A DNA stretch of 64,000 nt from Flavobacterium filum DSM 17961 (GTDB lineage Bacteria > Bacteroidota > Bacteroidia > Flavobacteriales > Flavobacteriaceae): NCBI RefSeq assembly GCF_000425465.1, contig NZ_AUDM01000003.1:232510-296509 (forward strand), in the 5' to 3' direction. The position numbers and the translations under genes are program-made. A model generated the notes under the pieces. That model was not told where the DNA came from and did not search any database. It worked only from the letters and a program-made list of their open reading frames with translations. Below are positions 1 through 12,300 of this stretch, piece by piece; position 1 is the first letter of the stretch, and each line of letters begins with the position of its first letter.

Positions 1-17
1 ACCTGAAACTTTTTTCA

Positions 18-701
18 ATGCTTAACGATATTTTAGCTGCTATTCCGTGGGGAATTCTCTTGGCTTTCACCATTGGTCCTGTTTTTTTTGTACTGATAGA
101 AACCAGTATTACTAAAGGTTTTAAAGCGGCTATGACGTTTGATTTAGGCGTTGTTTTTGGCGATTTGGTTTTTATTCTGATTGCTTATTTCAGTACTAAC
201 CAATTGTTGGAAAAACTCAAAGATGATCCGAGTTTATTCATTCTTGGTGGGGTAATTATGTTTTTTTTCGGTTTGATTTCCTTTATTAAAGAAAAAAAGA
301 GCAAAAAGAAAAACCTCAACCCTGAATTTGTAGCGGATTCCATTCCTAAAAACAATTATTTAGGTTTATTTTTTAAAGGATTTTTACTCAATTTCATTAA
401 TATTGGTGTGTTGGGTTTTTGGGTTGGAATCATTATTGTATTTGGTCCAAAAATGGATATGAATCCTAATCGAATTGTTCTTTTTATGTCGGTTATTCTA
501 ATTACTTACCTCATCACCGATATTATTAAAATCATTTTAGCCAAACAACTTAAAAATAGATTAACACCGTATATCATTTATAAAATCAAACGGGTTATCA
601 GTGTAATTCTGATGATTTTTGGATTTTTTTTAATCATTCAAGGTTTTTTTCCAAAGGAAAAGGAAATGATAAAAGAGAAGTTGGAACGGATGAAGGAGTG
701 A
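18..701 (+). CDS. LysE/RhtB-family amino-acid exporter-like membrane protein
   Basis: The 227-residue product is very hydrophobic, with about six predicted membrane segments. Its N-terminal GPVFFVLIE stretch is the conserved entry of LysE-family translocators. A short charged cytoplasmic loop (KEKKSKKKN, about residues 92-100) separates the two halves, which fits the 3+3 arrangement of the family. The family exports amino acids or related small molecules across the inner membrane; the substrate cannot be read here. The ATG at 18 is the first possible start and gives the expected N-terminus, but the upstream region lies outside the window. The stop overlaps the sequence just before the next gene, so the two may be co-transcribed. 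Confidence 0.85.
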   Translation: MLNDILAAIPWGILLAFTIGPVFFVLIETSITKGFKAAMTFDLGVVFGDLVFILIAYFSTNQLLEKLKDDPSLFILGGVIMFFFGLISFIKEKKSKKKNLNPEFVADSIPKNNYLGLFFKGFLLNFINIGVLGFWVGIIIVFGPKMDMNPNRIVLFMSVILITYLITDIIKIILAKQLKNRLTPYIIYKIKRVISVILMIFGFFLIIQGFFPKEKEMIKEKLERMKE

Positions 702-706
702 TAATT

Positions 707-1369
707 ATGAAAAAAATTCTTCTTATATTTTGTTTACTACTTTGTCATTTTATATTGGCACAAAATGATACTGTAATAGTTTCAAAACCAAAAATAGGAG
801 TAATTTCTGTTGATAAATTGAATGTGGTATATCGTGGAATTCAAAATCCAATTTCGATTGCTGTACCAAATGCAAAATCATTTACAGTTTCCGGATTAGG
901 AGTAAAAGAAGAAAATGGTAAATATTATATTGCTCCCGGACAAGGAAATGAAATGGTAGTCACTTTAGAAATTATTTTGCAAGATGATTCAAAAGTGATT
1001 GAAGAACATGTTTTTAGGATAAAAAATCTAAAGAAACATATTGCTAGAATAAACAATAAAAATTGTCAAAACTGTATTGTTTTAATGAAGAAAGAAGAAT
1101 TAAAAGATGCAGAGATTTCTTTTTATTTAGAAGATTTTCTGTATGAATTTTTAAATTTAAAAGTTACAAGTTTTGATTTATATATACATAAAAAAAAGAA
1201 ATTTCACATTGAAGGAAATAAAATTACAGAAGAGGTTTATAAAGAAATTTTAAAGTTAAAAAAAGGAAAAGAAATAATAATCTACAACATTGAATTTAAG
1301 CTTCTTAGTGAACTAAATATTTTTATTCATCCTATTGGAATAATTCAAATACAAATTTCTGATTTTTAA
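707..1369 (+). CDS. Secreted stand-alone GldM C-terminal-domain-like protein
   Basis: The product is 220 residues from the ATG at 707. A GTG nine bases earlier is also in frame, but the ATG starts a clean signal peptide (MKKILLIFCLLLCHFILAQ). Residues about 30-110 carry the signature of the third GldM domain (DKLNVVYRGIQNPISI, then AVPNAK). Residues about 120-215 resemble the fourth domain, with VTSFDLYI and a KKGKEIIIYNI segment. GldM is the inner-membrane T9SS motor protein whose periplasmic domains contact the GldKN ring. Here the transmembrane helix and first two periplasmic domains are absent, so this is a periplasmic protein of unknown role. The gene is visibly more AT-rich than its neighbours and may be acquired. 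Confidence 0.7.
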   Translation: MKKILLIFCLLLCHFILAQNDTVIVSKPKIGVISVDKLNVVYRGIQNPISIAVPNAKSFTVSGLGVKEENGKYYIAPGQGNEMVVTLEIILQDDSKVIEEHVFRIKNLKKHIARINNKNCQNCIVLMKKEELKDAEISFYLEDFLYEFLNLKVTSFDLYIHKKKKFHIEGNKITEEVYKEILKLKKGKEIIIYNIEFKLLSELNIFIHPIGIIQIQISDF

Positions 1370-1448
1370 ATTCACTAATATAAAGGAGTTGATTTATTAA
1401 TTCTTTTGATTACACATACAATTTGAAATCTTAGTTTTTTATTTTTCA

Positions 1449-1538
1449 GTGTCATTTCGACGATAGGAGAAATCACATAACATATAAAGAATTTAATCAA
1501 TCAACATGATGCGATTTCTCCTATCGTCGAAATGACAC
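1449..1538. repeat. Long inverted repeat of a dispersed repeat family
   Basis: Two perfectly complementary 26-base arms (1449-1474 and 1513-1538) flank a 38-base AT-rich loop. The arm core is GTCATTTCGA followed by a short variable part and AGAAATC. Single-arm relatives occur at 24051-24077, inside gltX, and at 62707-62738. The element therefore belongs to a dispersed family in this genome. If transcribed it would form a strong hairpin. Confidence 0.85.
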
Positions 1539-1549
1539 AATGAAGCTAA

Positions 1550-1580
1550 AAAAAAAGAGCTACCAAATTGGTAACTTTTT
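1550..1580. terminator. Terminator-like hairpin
   Basis: Stem TACCAA/TTGGTA (1561-1566 and 1568-1573) is extended by an A-run on the left and a T-run on the right. It could end transcription in either direction. It lies about 180 bases after the GldM-like gene. Confidence 0.5.
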
Positions 1581-1594
1581 CAGAGACATCGCCC

Positions 1595-1612
1595 TCCCGA
1601 TAGCAATCGGGA
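1595..1612. repeat. Short GC-rich palindrome
   Basis: TCCCGAT-AGCA-ATCGGGA forms a 7-bp stem with a 4-base loop, much more GC-rich than its surroundings. I believe palindromes of this type recur in Flavobacterium intergenic regions; no second copy was found in this window. Confidence 0.45.
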
Positions 1613-1674
1613 TAACCTTGTTAGACGGTTTTGCGTTATCTTTAATTAATTTTTTCTAAAAATTTAAAACAAAA

Positions 1675-1698
1675 AAAGCTTCTTGAAAAAGAAGCTTT
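1675..1698 (-). terminator. Terminator of tRNA-Cys
   Basis: A 10-bp stem, AAAGCTTCTT at 1675-1684 pairing with 1689-1698, lies just beyond the tRNA 3' end. On the minus strand it is followed by a run of seven T. This is a standard intrinsic terminator. Confidence 0.8.
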
Positions 1699-1705
1699 AA
1701 TTTTG

Positions 1706-1776
1706 AGGCATCGCCCGGATTCGAACCGGGGTACGCGGTTTTGCAGACCGATGCCTAGCCACTCGGCCACGACGCC
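1706..1776 (-). tRNA. tRNA-Cys (anticodon GCA)
   Basis: Read on the minus strand, the 71-nt sequence folds as a cloverleaf. The acceptor stem is GGCGTCG/CGATGCC with one G-U pair. The anticodon loop is CTGCAAA with anticodon GCA, and the T arm contains GGTTCGAATCC. The discriminator base is U, as expected for cysteine tRNA. The CCA end is not encoded. It has its own -7 box (1791-1798) and terminator (1675-1698). Confidence 0.95.
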
Positions 1777-1790
1777 TTATAATCGGATGG

Positions 1791-1798
1791 CAAATGTA
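1791..1798 (-). promoter_or_regulatory. -7 promoter box of tRNA-Cys
   Basis: TACATTTG on the minus strand is an exact match to the Bacteroidota -7 consensus TAnnTTTG. It sits 14 bases before the mature tRNA 5' end. No clear TTG -33 element is seen at the usual distance. Confidence 0.6.
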
Positions 1799-1871
1799 AT
1801 TAAAAAGTTTAAAGTTAAAAAACTAAACTTCAAAAAACTTTTGTAAAAGTAACCTTATTCTTAAAGTCAAT

Positions 1872-1897
1872 AGATTCTTTCTTCGTCAGGATGACAA
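1872..1897. repeat. Possible dispersed-repeat fragment (GTCATCCTGACGAAG type)
   Basis: On the minus strand the sequence reads GTCATCCTGACGAAG then AAAGAATC. From memory, this resembles a motif scattered through intergenic regions of many Bacteroidota. Only one copy was noticed in this window, so the assignment is tentative. Confidence 0.35.
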
Positions 1898-1943
1898 TTT
1901 TACGAAAAACCCCCGCAACCTTTTAACTCCCTACTCCAAACTA

Positions 1944-2303
1944 TCAACTCCTATACTCCTCCATCACCACCGTAACCGCTTCTACATCGCCACCAATAGG
2001 TGGATTCAATTTAGAAACCGAAACAATAGCTCGTGAAACAGCCGGAATTTCATCAAAAATACGTTTAATAATCCGATGAGCAACGTGTTCTAATAATTTG
2101 GAACGAATAGCCATTTCTTCTACCACAATTTTATTCAAATGAACATAGTCTACTGTATCATGCAAATCATCTGATTCGGCTGATTTTCGCATATCGGTTT
2201 TAATTTCCAAATCAACAGAATAATCGGACCCGATTTTACTTTCTTCCATTAAACATCCATGAAACGAAAACGTTCGGATGTTTTGTAATTTAATAGTTCC
2301 CAT
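1944..2303 (-). CDS. folB: Dihydroneopterin aldolase
   Basis: FolB converts 7,8-dihydroneopterin to 6-hydroxymethyl-dihydropterin and glycolaldehyde in cytoplasmic folate synthesis. The 119-residue length is normal for the family. The N-terminus has FHGCLMEE (residues 14-21), which places the pterin-binding glutamate. The C-terminus has KLNPPIGG, with Lys98 at the position of the catalytic lysine. The gene follows the sprF homologue by only 9 bases on the same strand, so it is probably the last gene of the motility operon transcript, although it also may have its own promoter. Its connection to motility is probably only positional. Confidence 0.93.
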   Translation of the reverse strand: MGTIKLQNIRTFSFHGCLMEESKIGSDYSVDLEIKTDMRKSAESDDLHDTVDYVHLNKIVVEEMAIRSKLLEHVAHRIIKRIFDEIPAVSRAIVSVSKLNPPIGGDVEAVTVVMEEYRS

Positions 2304-2312
2304 TTGTTGTTT

Positions 2313-3251
2313 TTAATAGGTACACGGACAGTTACTGATGCCTTGAAAAACATCTAATCCAATTGTCACCATATGCGTTCCTGAATTATAATTTATCAAT
2401 TTATTTAGTGTTACCTGATAAGAATAAGCGAAGTAAAAATTACTTCTTTTCAAACCCAACATTGGTCCAATATTTAATGGTTCTAACAATTGATCATTCA
2501 AAAAACGATACGATAGTCCTGCCCAATAATAATCTTCAAAGTTATAAAAACGAAGTTTCAAATTCAAATCGGTGGTTGATCTTTTATCACTTTCAAAATA
2601 TTGAAAAAAAGCAGAAGGTTCAATTTCAACATCACTATTGGAACTACTTCTCCATTTATAACCGGTAAAAAACTGATAGTTTCTTAATTCTAACGGTTCA
2701 ATATCATTAAAAACATCTAGGTTTTTATCTAATAAGTTGGCTACAGTAAAACTCCCATAAAATCCATTATTTCGGTAAAGAATACCAACTTCTGCATTAT
2801 GATTGGTTAATCTTCTATCGTCAATTACTCCCATATCCTGACCATTAAAATTTTCAATGTCTATTCGGAATTGATTTAAATTATAAGAAATACCAAAAGA
2901 TAAAAATTGATCGGCATATTTATCAATAACCAAATGATGGGCAAAACTAATTTTTGCTCCCGATTGTCTTGTATTTCCGTTTCTGTCGCTATATAAATAA
3001 ACACCAATACCGGATTTATCGGCAATTCGCATATCCGCAGCTAACGACATATTTCGGGGTGCATCTTTAATGCCGACCCATTGGGTTAAACCATTGGCAC
3101 GAATTTTAACATGGTCGCCAATACCGGCATATACAGGAGAAATCACAAAAGGATTATCAGCCAAATATTGCGTAAAAGCAGGTAGGTTTAGTTCTTGTGC
3201 TTTTAGTTGAACAAAAGCAAGTAAAATGAAAAGTGGGGCTAATTTTTTCAT
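2313..3251 (-). CDS. sprF: SprF-type PorP/SprF family outer-membrane protein
   Basis: The product has 312 residues with a signal peptide ending at about residue 19 (LKAQ). The LPAFTQYLADNPFVISPVYAG opening is followed by repeated amphipathic beta-strands, as in PorP/SprF outer-membrane barrels. Proteins of this family work with T9SS type B cargo. In F. johnsoniae, SprF is needed to deliver SprB to the cell surface. Here the gene lies directly downstream of a giant SprB-type gene (70-base gap), which is the same arrangement. The symbol is assigned from family plus gene order; functional equivalence is inferred. Confidence 0.88.
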   Translation of the reverse strand: MKKLAPLFILLAFVQLKAQELNLPAFTQYLADNPFVISPVYAGIGDHVKIRANGLTQWVGIKDAPRNMSLAADMRIADKSGIGVYLYSDRNGNTRQSGAKISFAHHLVIDKYADQFLSFGISYNLNQFRIDIENFNGQDMGVIDDRRLTNHNAEVGILYRNNGFYGSFTVANLLDKNLDVFNDIEPLELRNYQFFTGYKWRSSSNSDVEIEPSAFFQYFESDKRSTTDLNLKLRFYNFEDYYWAGLSYRFLNDQLLEPLNIGPMLGLKRSNFYFAYSYQVTLNKLINYNSGTHMVTIGLDVFQGISNCPCTY

Positions 3252-3321
3252 GGTTGTAGGTTTTTGGGGTTAAACTCACTCCAAATTTGTGGCGATTTGG
3301 AGTGAGTTGTTTTTTTATTTT

Positions 3322-6300
3322 TTATCGGTATAAGGTTACATTACCAACGTATTGTTTTCCTTCATAAAGTGTGATAGTGTACCAATAGTCTCCGGTAGGT
3401 AACAGAGCACCATTGTATCGTCCATCCCATTCACCTTTATCACCGAATTGGGTTATAATTCTTCCGTAACGATCAAATACTTCAATTTTTGCATTTGGGA
3501 AACCATCTAAATTTTTAGGTACCCAAGTATCATTTTCTCCGTCATCGTTTGGTGTAAAGAAGTTTGGAATCTCAATATCAATAAATTCCATTGTTATTTG
3601 TGCTTCAGCTGTACATCCGTTTGCATCTTCAACCATTACCGTATAAACACCACTCGCAAAAATTTGGAAAACAGAAACGCTTCCATAATCTATTCCATTA
3701 AGATAATACGTGTAATTACCGTTTCCTCCGGTTGCAAATGCTGAAATTTGATTAATAGCGGTTTCTGTCAATGTTAACGATATCGGATTGTAGTTTTCAA
3801 TTGAAAAGGATATTGTTTCAGAACAACCTAACTCGTGTAAAACGGTAACCGTATGATTTCCATCGGTTAAATTGGTAAACACATTTCCGGATTGAAAAGG
3901 ACCTCCGTCTAATGAATAGCTAGTTTGTGAAGCAATTTGTTGAGCAACTTTTATTCGAACAGTATTAATTGTGGCACTTCCATAACAATCATAATCAATC
4001 GTGATGCCCGGATTCAAGTCAATACCGCCAGTTACTGCAACTTCTAATGAAGTAACACACCCATTCGCATCTCTTACAAAAATGGTATATGATTGTCCAC
4101 CCGCCAAGTTTTCAAACAATACTTGGTTAACTACATAATTATTTGGATTGTTTAAACTAGTTGAATAAGGAGCGGTTCCACCTGTGATTCCAACTTCAAT
4201 TGCTCCGGCATTGTCTCCCAAACATAAATCAGGGAACATGGTTACCAATGAAGCATTTAATACATTAGGTTGATTGATAGTAATTGACAATGGTAATGTA
4301 CAACCGATGGCATCTCGAACAATTACTTGATAATTTCCGGCTGCCAAATTAGTAAAAGTAGTATTGGTTGAGAAATTGGTCAAATTAGGCGAAATAGAAT
4401 ACTCTAATGTTCCGTTTCCTCCAACCGCTGAAACTTGAATACTTCCATTTGTTAAACCATTACAAGTAACATTTGTGGTTGTAAAAGAGGCTTGAAGAGG
4501 TGTAGATGGATTGATAGTAAACTGAACTTGTTGTTCACATCCATTGGTATGTCTCACAGTTATGGTATGATTGCCAACTGCCACATTTGTGAAAGTAGCA
4601 GATGTTTGGAAAGCTCCGCCATCAAGTGAATATGTTACATTATTCACTACCGCTGCATTTACAGTAACCGTTACGGTATTACCAACTACATTTCCGGTAC
4701 AAACATAAGCCACATCAACAGCTGGTGAAATTGTAACGGGTGCATCTAACGTTACCGGAATAGAGGAAATACATCCGTTGGCATCTTGAATGAAGACGGT
4801 ATAAGTTTGTCCACCGGTTAAGTTTGCATACGTAATTTGATTCGGTACAAAATTATTTTGGTTGTTCAAACTTGTTGAATAAGGAGCAACTCCACCACTT
4901 ACAGCAATAGTGATGCTGGCATTTCCATCACCGGTACATAATTCTTGAACCAAAGCCGAAACAGTTGAAGTTACAACAGTTGGTTCAGTAATGATAACTT
5001 GAAGCGGAACACTACATCCAATTCCATCTCGAACGATAATGTCATACGTTCCGGCAGCTAAATTTGTAAACACATTGTTTGTTGTAAATGTGGTTAAGTT
5101 AGGTGAAATCGCATATTCAATCGTTCCGGTTCCTCCTGTTACAGAGATAGTCACGCTTCCGGTTAAACCACCATTACATAAAACGTTTTGAACATTCGAT
5201 AAAGTTGCATTTAACGGTTGATTATCATTAATATTCACCTCAACAGTTTTAGTACAACCATTCGTATGTTGAACTGAAATAACGTGATTTCCGGCAGGAA
5301 CATTTACAAAAACATTTGAAGATTGATAGGTTCCGCCATCTAAAGCATATTGAACATTTCCAACTGCACTTGCATTCACTGATACAGTAACAACATTTCC
5401 AGGAACACTACCGGTACAATTATAAACAACTGATTCAATAGCCGGAACTACTTCTACCGGTGCATCTAAGAAGATGTAAGCAATCGTTTCACAACCATTT
5501 GCATCTTTTACAAAAATGAAGTAATCGGTTCCTCCTGCTAATCCTGAGAAGGTAAGTTGACCCACCACAAAAGCACTTGGATCTTGGTTGTTCAAACTGG
5601 TAGAATACGGAGCAGTTCCTCCGGATATGGTAACAGTGAAAGAACCATCATTATCGCCTAAACATAAATTTTGAACTACCGATGTTAAATCAACGTCAGC
5701 TACTAACGGAGCAGGTTCTGTGATTTGAATTGGTAACAGTATAAAACAACCGTTTTGATCTTGAACGATAATATCATAATTCCCAGGAGCCAAATTATTG
5801 AAGGTACCGGTGTTGAAAAATTGATTTAAATTAGGTGAAATAGCATATTGAACTGTTCCTGTTCCACCTGTGGTTTGGATGGAAACACTTCCGTTTGCAC
5901 CACCACTACACAAAACATTGTTTACGGTTAAGTTGGAAATTATCAATTCCTGTGGATCAGTAATTTGAATAACTCCTGAAACAGCGGTACAATCTACACT
6001 TACCACTGAAACCAAATAGTTTCCGGAAGGTAAGTTAGTAAAGAGTCCACTGGTCTGAGGACCGGCAATAATATTGTTTGAAGCATCTAACAAGGTATAA
6101 TTATAATTTCCTAAACCACCGGTTGCATTCGCAATAATAGTTGCAGTACTTTCACCGAAACAATTAATGTTGGCACTGCTTAAATTCAAATTTAAATTAA
6201 GAGCCGGAATTGCATTAATAGTAATTTGATTGGTTTGAACTACCGCACAATTATTAGCGTCTCTTACAAAGAATTGATACGTTCCGGGACCAACATTGTA

Positions 6301-9300
6301 TACCGTTGTATTGGTAAAAGTAATTCCATCAGTACTATATTGATAAGGAGCAGTTCCGCCTGAAGCAGAAACAGTGATAACCGCATTATTTGTACACGTA
6401 AGAGAATTTGTTAAGCTTAATGTGGCTACAACTGATGAAGGTTCTGTGATGGTCACTAAATTGGTGGTAAAATCACAATTCCATCCGTCTGTGATGGTGA
6501 TGCTGTAAATTCCGGCACCTAATCCATTAAATGTTGGACTTGTTTGACCACCTGAACTACTCACAATAGAAGTTCCTGAGGCATTATAAGTATTTAAAAT
6601 GTATTGATAAACACCTTGACCACCCGTTACATTTGTTGCGGTTACCGAAGCATTTGTATCACCATTACAAAGTAAATTAGTGTTAGTTACAGTAAGATTT
6701 GCTGAAATGAAACTCGGTTGAATTAAAATAACGGTTGTGCTTACCAAACATCCACCACCATCTTGAACAGAAACAGTATAGTTTCCGGCCGATAATCCCG
6801 TAAACAAGGAGTTGGTTCCGAATGGTTGAAGAGTTGTAGCAGTCGTGTTGTTCACCAATTCAAATTGATACGTTCCCCATCCTCCGGTTGCACTAGCAAA
6901 TATTTCACCTAAATTATTGGTACATGTTACATTTGCGGTTTGATTAGCCGTTAACACTAATGGTTGACTTGGTGAAGCAACTACCGTAAAGTTAGAGGTT
7001 GCAGAACAAAACGGTGATTGAGTGGCTGTTACAATTACTTGATAATTTCCGCCTGATAATCCTGAAATCACAAACGGATTTACAGAAGTTGTTCCGTTAC
7101 CGGATGCAACAGTGTTTCCTTGTATATCATTTACCACATACGAAATTGTGCCGGAATAACCGGATACGTTCACAGTTATTGTACCATTTGAATCACCAAA
7201 ACAAGTTACCGCAGAAGAATTAAGAATATTAGCTTGTATAGTGTTGAAAGGTGCAATAACATAAGGAGCACTAATAAAATAACACCCTGTTACATTATCG
7301 GTAACTTGGAAAGTGTATGAACCTGGAGTGGTTAATGTAAAGTTGGCACTAAAAACTCCACTTCCCGGAGTTATTGTTGGTTGACTTCCTAAAGGTAATA
7401 ATGCAAAAGTAAAATCACCTGAACCTCCGGTTACATTAATTTGAACAGTTCCATTGTTGGTACAAGTTAAATTAGTTATTGTTGTGGCAGTAACCGCTGT
7501 AATAGTTGGTAACGGATTAATTGTAACAACAGTTGTTGCTAAACAATTATTAGCATCACGAACTGTTACAGTAATGTTTTGAACACTTCCATTATCTACA
7601 ATTGTAAAGGTGTTGGATGCAAAGAAATTTGTTCCGTTAATGCTGTAAACATAAGGAGCTGTTCCAAAAGTAGCTGTTGCAGTTATGGTTGAAGTTTGAA
7701 CCACATTGGAAGCATTACAAGCAAAATCGGTTGCGGTTGCGGTAACTGTTAACAAAGCAGGTTCAGTGATAACAACAACTTGTTGTAATGAACAATTTCT
7801 AGCTGAAGTAACCGTAATTGTATATGAACCGGCCGATAATCCTGTGAAAACGCCATTGTTTTGAGAAATAGGAGCATTTACGCCATCGGTTAAAACATAA
7901 GTATAAGCAGGATTATTATTAGTTGCCGGTAATGATACCGTAATATTTCCGTCATTTCCTCCAAAACAACTTACATTATTCTGGATTGTGGTGAAAGTTA
8001 CAGGTGTTGCAGGCTCTAATTCTATTGGAGCTTGAGCAGAACATCCTGTGATTGTGTCATTTATTACCACCACATAATTTCCGGAAGCCAATCCGTTGAA
8101 TATCGGTGAAGCTTGAGCAGCTACAATTACGCTACCAACATTATTTTGTAATTCGTATGTAAAAGTTCCGCTTCCGCCGAAAGGGGTTACCGTGATAATT
8201 CCATCATTATTAGCACAAGATGTTTGAGCTGTAATTGCTGGAGTTAAATTCAACGGAGCAGGAATAGTTAGGTTTACAGTATGAATACATCCATTAAAAT
8301 CTCTTACTCGAATGGAATAATTTCCTGAATTCAAATTCGTATAAGTAAATGTTGGAACCGTTTGCGTTTGGAAAGTTCCACCATTTAAACTGAATGTGTA
8401 AGGAGCTATCCCCGCAGTAGTCAAGGTTACTTCAATAATGAAATTTCCTTGTGAAGCGGAACATAAATTGGTTACCGATGCGGCAATTTGTGGTGCAGGA
8501 TCGGTAGGAACAAAAACAGGTGCAGCTTGAATACAATTATTCGCATCTCTGATATAGACCACATAATTTCCACCTTCTACGTTGAAAACATTGGTAGCAC
8601 TACCAACCCAAGTTCCCACCGTAGGGGCCGGATTTCCTGCCGGTACTAATTGGAATTGATAAGGAGCAGTTCCAAATTGACCCGTGGCTGTAATGCGTCC
8701 CCTGTTTGGATTACAGTTGTCGTTACGGGTAACATTGGCAGTCACTTGAAGCAAATTAGTAGATTGAGATATGGTAAATGTTGAAGACGCACTGCTGCAA
8801 CCTGTTAAAGTTCCACCATTTTCGGTGAATAGGATATAATAAATTCCTGGAGCTAACGGACCTAAATTAGTCACTGAAATTGGGCCTCCTGTTGTAACAG
8901 AAGTTCCTGAAATTCCGGTTGAAGTATTGGATTGTGAATTAAATACTTCATACGATACACTTGTTGTTGAAGTATCATAATTATTGAATGTAAAATTTAC
9001 AAATCCATCATTACTTCCGGTACAACTAACGTTTCCAACTACATTTAAAACTGCTGTTAGATTAGAAGGCGTATTAATTGGTGTAGCAGCTGTTTTAAAA
9101 TAATAACAATCTGTTACTAAATCATGTACTACAAATGTGTATGTAACACCCGGAACTAATCCCGTAAAAGTAGAAGATTCAGGAGTTCCTGCATCTGCCG
9201 GTTGATAACTGGAAGAATAAGGTAGCGTATTGGTTTCCAAAATAGCAAATTCATATGAACCGCTACTAACGGCAGAAGTTACCGTAATTACGGCAGTTCC

Positions 9301-12300
9301 GCCATTCACACAATCCGCTGTTGAAGCTGAAACATCAATAATCAAATCGCTTGGTGGCGACGCGATGATAATGTTATCAATCATCAATAAACAACCGTTT
9401 GCATCAATTACTTCCACATTATAAATACCAAAATTTAAAATTGGGAAAGAATGATTTTCATTGGCAACAGAAGTATAAGAAGCAATAAAACCAAAATTAT
9501 TATTTAAAACATATGTATATGGAGCAGTTCCACCGGCTACACCTTGCACGATTATTTGACCATAAGAAGTACCACCCGGATTGTTACATGTTATATCAAC
9601 TGTTGATATAGTAAATGTAATCGGATTGGGTTCTGTTAACGTAATAGATGCTGTATCGGTACATGAATTAGCATCTGTTAACGTTATTTGATATGTTCCG
9701 GCTGTTAAGCCAGAGGTTTGTGTTCCATAATTTACTCCTGTTGAAGTGTTGATGATTTCTACCACAAATGGAGCTGTTCCAACAGCATTATTCGTGTTGA
9801 TTTGAATTTCACCGTCATTCCCTCCATGACATAAAATTCCACTTACCTCAACAACAGAAATGATTTCAGGTAAAGTTAACGGATTAACCGTGATTGTTTG
9901 ACTGTTAAATGTACAACCTTGTGCATCGGTTATCAAGAATTGATAATTTCCTGCATTGGCAGTTGTGTATGTAAAGTTGGTTCCAACTACATTTACAGCT
10001 GTTCCCAAAGCTCCTCCATTAAAAGAAACTTGATACGTAAATGGGGCTAATCCACCAGAAATGGTAGCTGAGATTAAAGCATTTGGTGATGCTGTACAAT
10101 CTAATCCTTTCGTTAATGCAACATCTCCTGTTAAGGTTGGTTGAATGGTTTGTGAAACAGTTGTGGAACATCCATTAGCATCTGTTACAAGCACAGTATA
10201 ACTTCCGGGAGTTAAATTAGCAAACGTATTTGAATTTTGTGATGGGTTTCCGTTGATACTATACGTATAAGGAACTACACCACCCGTTACTGCAATTACT
10301 AATGTAGCCCCATTAGCGTCAAAACATAAATCGGATGACGATGCAATTACAGCAACAGGATTCGTGGGTGTAGTTAGGTTGAACGTGTTGCTCACAACAC
10401 AACCATTGATATCGTTAACCGAAATAGAATACGTTCCGGTTTGTGTTAAATTTGTAAATGTAGCATTTGATTGCGGACCAACTACTCCTCCATTAGGAAG
10501 CGTTAGTTGATATTGATAATTTCCCCATCCGCCGGCTGCTGTAATGATTACACTTCCATTTGCATTACAACTGATAGGATTGGCTACAAATGTAAAAGAT
10601 AACGCACTACTTGGAGCTTGAACAATTGCGGAAGCCGTATCTGTACAATTTGTAACAGTGTCAGTCACAGTTATGGTATAGGTTGATGCGGCTAATCCGG
10701 TTAAAGAAATGGTATTTAAAGTCGCATTATTTCCTGAAGCAACCACCACATTTGCACTATTTACAACTTGATAATTGTAAGGATTAGAATGCGTTACCGC
10801 AAAAGAAATAGCACCATTTGAAGCACCAAAACACACTACATTGCTTATTGTTTGACCAATTACATCAATTATAGGTAACGGATTTATAGAATAGGTTTCT
10901 TGATATGAACAACCATTGCTGTCGGTTACTTCAAACGTATAAGTTCCGGCAGTTAGTCCCGCAAAAACAGGATTGTTTCCGTTGTTCACCGTTTGTCCGG
11001 CAGGTGCAATTATTTGATAGGTAAACGGAGCAGTTCCGCCTACCGGTGAAACTGTTACCGTTGCATTTTGTGCAGGACAAGTTAAGGCAGTTGCACTAAA
11101 AGTTGCATCCGTTATTTGATTGGGTGCTACAAGAGCAACACTATTGGTTTGGAAAACACAACCATTTGCATCTTGAATATAGATAGAATAATTTCCTGAA
11201 GCTAATCCTGAAAATTCAGAGGAAGAAACAAATGTTACTCCATCAATACTAAATTGGTAGGGAGCAGTTCCTCCGGAAATACTACCCGGAACGATGTTAA
11301 TGGTTCCGGCATTAGTGATACAAGTATAATTTTGTGTTATTTGTGTTATTCCGGTTATTTGAGTGGGTTCAGTAATTGTGAATGAAGTCGAAAAATCACA
11401 AACGGTACTTCCTTGTGTTTGTATCAAAACAACGCTGTAGTTTCCTGCCGGTAAGTTGTTAAAAATACCTGAATTGTTTGTACTAATTACATTTCCATTC
11501 GCATCAATTAATTGATAAGTAATTTGATAACCGTTTGAATTGGTTATCGAATAACTGATAGATCCATTAGTTGCACCATGACAAAGGATATTTTGAATAG
11601 TTGTTGTAAAAGTCACATCTGGAGAAACAGATATGGTTACCGGATTGGAAGTTGAACTACAATTATTTCCATCCACAACTATAAAAGTATACGTTCCGGG
11701 TGTTGAAATCGAAAAATCATTGTCTGCTTGAAAATCAGCAGCTGTTGGATTTTGAGCAACACCATTTATAGAACCAATTGCATAAGAATAGGGAGGATTT
11801 CCACCGTTAGCAACAACAGTTATGATTCCGGTATTACAACCAATATTTTGTGTAACTGTTGCAACAATAGCTAAATTGTTTTGATTTAAAATAGTTACTG
11901 TTCCGGTAAATGAACAACCATCTTCTGTAACAACTGTAACGGTGTAAGTTCCCGGATTTAATCCATTAAAGGTATAATCATTATCAACAACCCATCCGCT
12001 TGTAGCACTAATAGGACTTGTAATACTAAATTGATATTGCGGTTGAGCTCCGTTTGCCTGAACACGAATACTTCCAAACCCGTTACAATTCGTATTTTGA
12101 GGAATTAAGTTGACTTGAAAATTGTTTTGTTGAATTCCAATATTTGGTAATTCAAATACGCAACCATCTGTTACACCAATTTGTGTCACTAGAACCGTGT
12201 AAACTCCGGCAGTTGAAATTGAAAAAACCGGATTGTTTTGATAGGGAACTAAAACGCTACCCGTAATTTGATCAACCAACTGAAATTGATAATCAGAAGG

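Larger units (their letters stand above)
1370..1705. other. Repeat-rich intergenic region
   Basis: No gene is visible here. The stretch holds a long inverted repeat, a terminator-like hairpin, a short GC-rich palindrome and the terminator of tRNA-Cys, each listed separately. It is typical of a Flavobacterium intergenic region that collects dispersed repeats. Confidence 0.6.

Noticed and set aside
1570..1650. Possible degraded tRNA copy near GAGACATCGCC
   Set aside because: The short similarity to the tRNA-Cys 3' end does not extend to an anticodon arm or a D arm.
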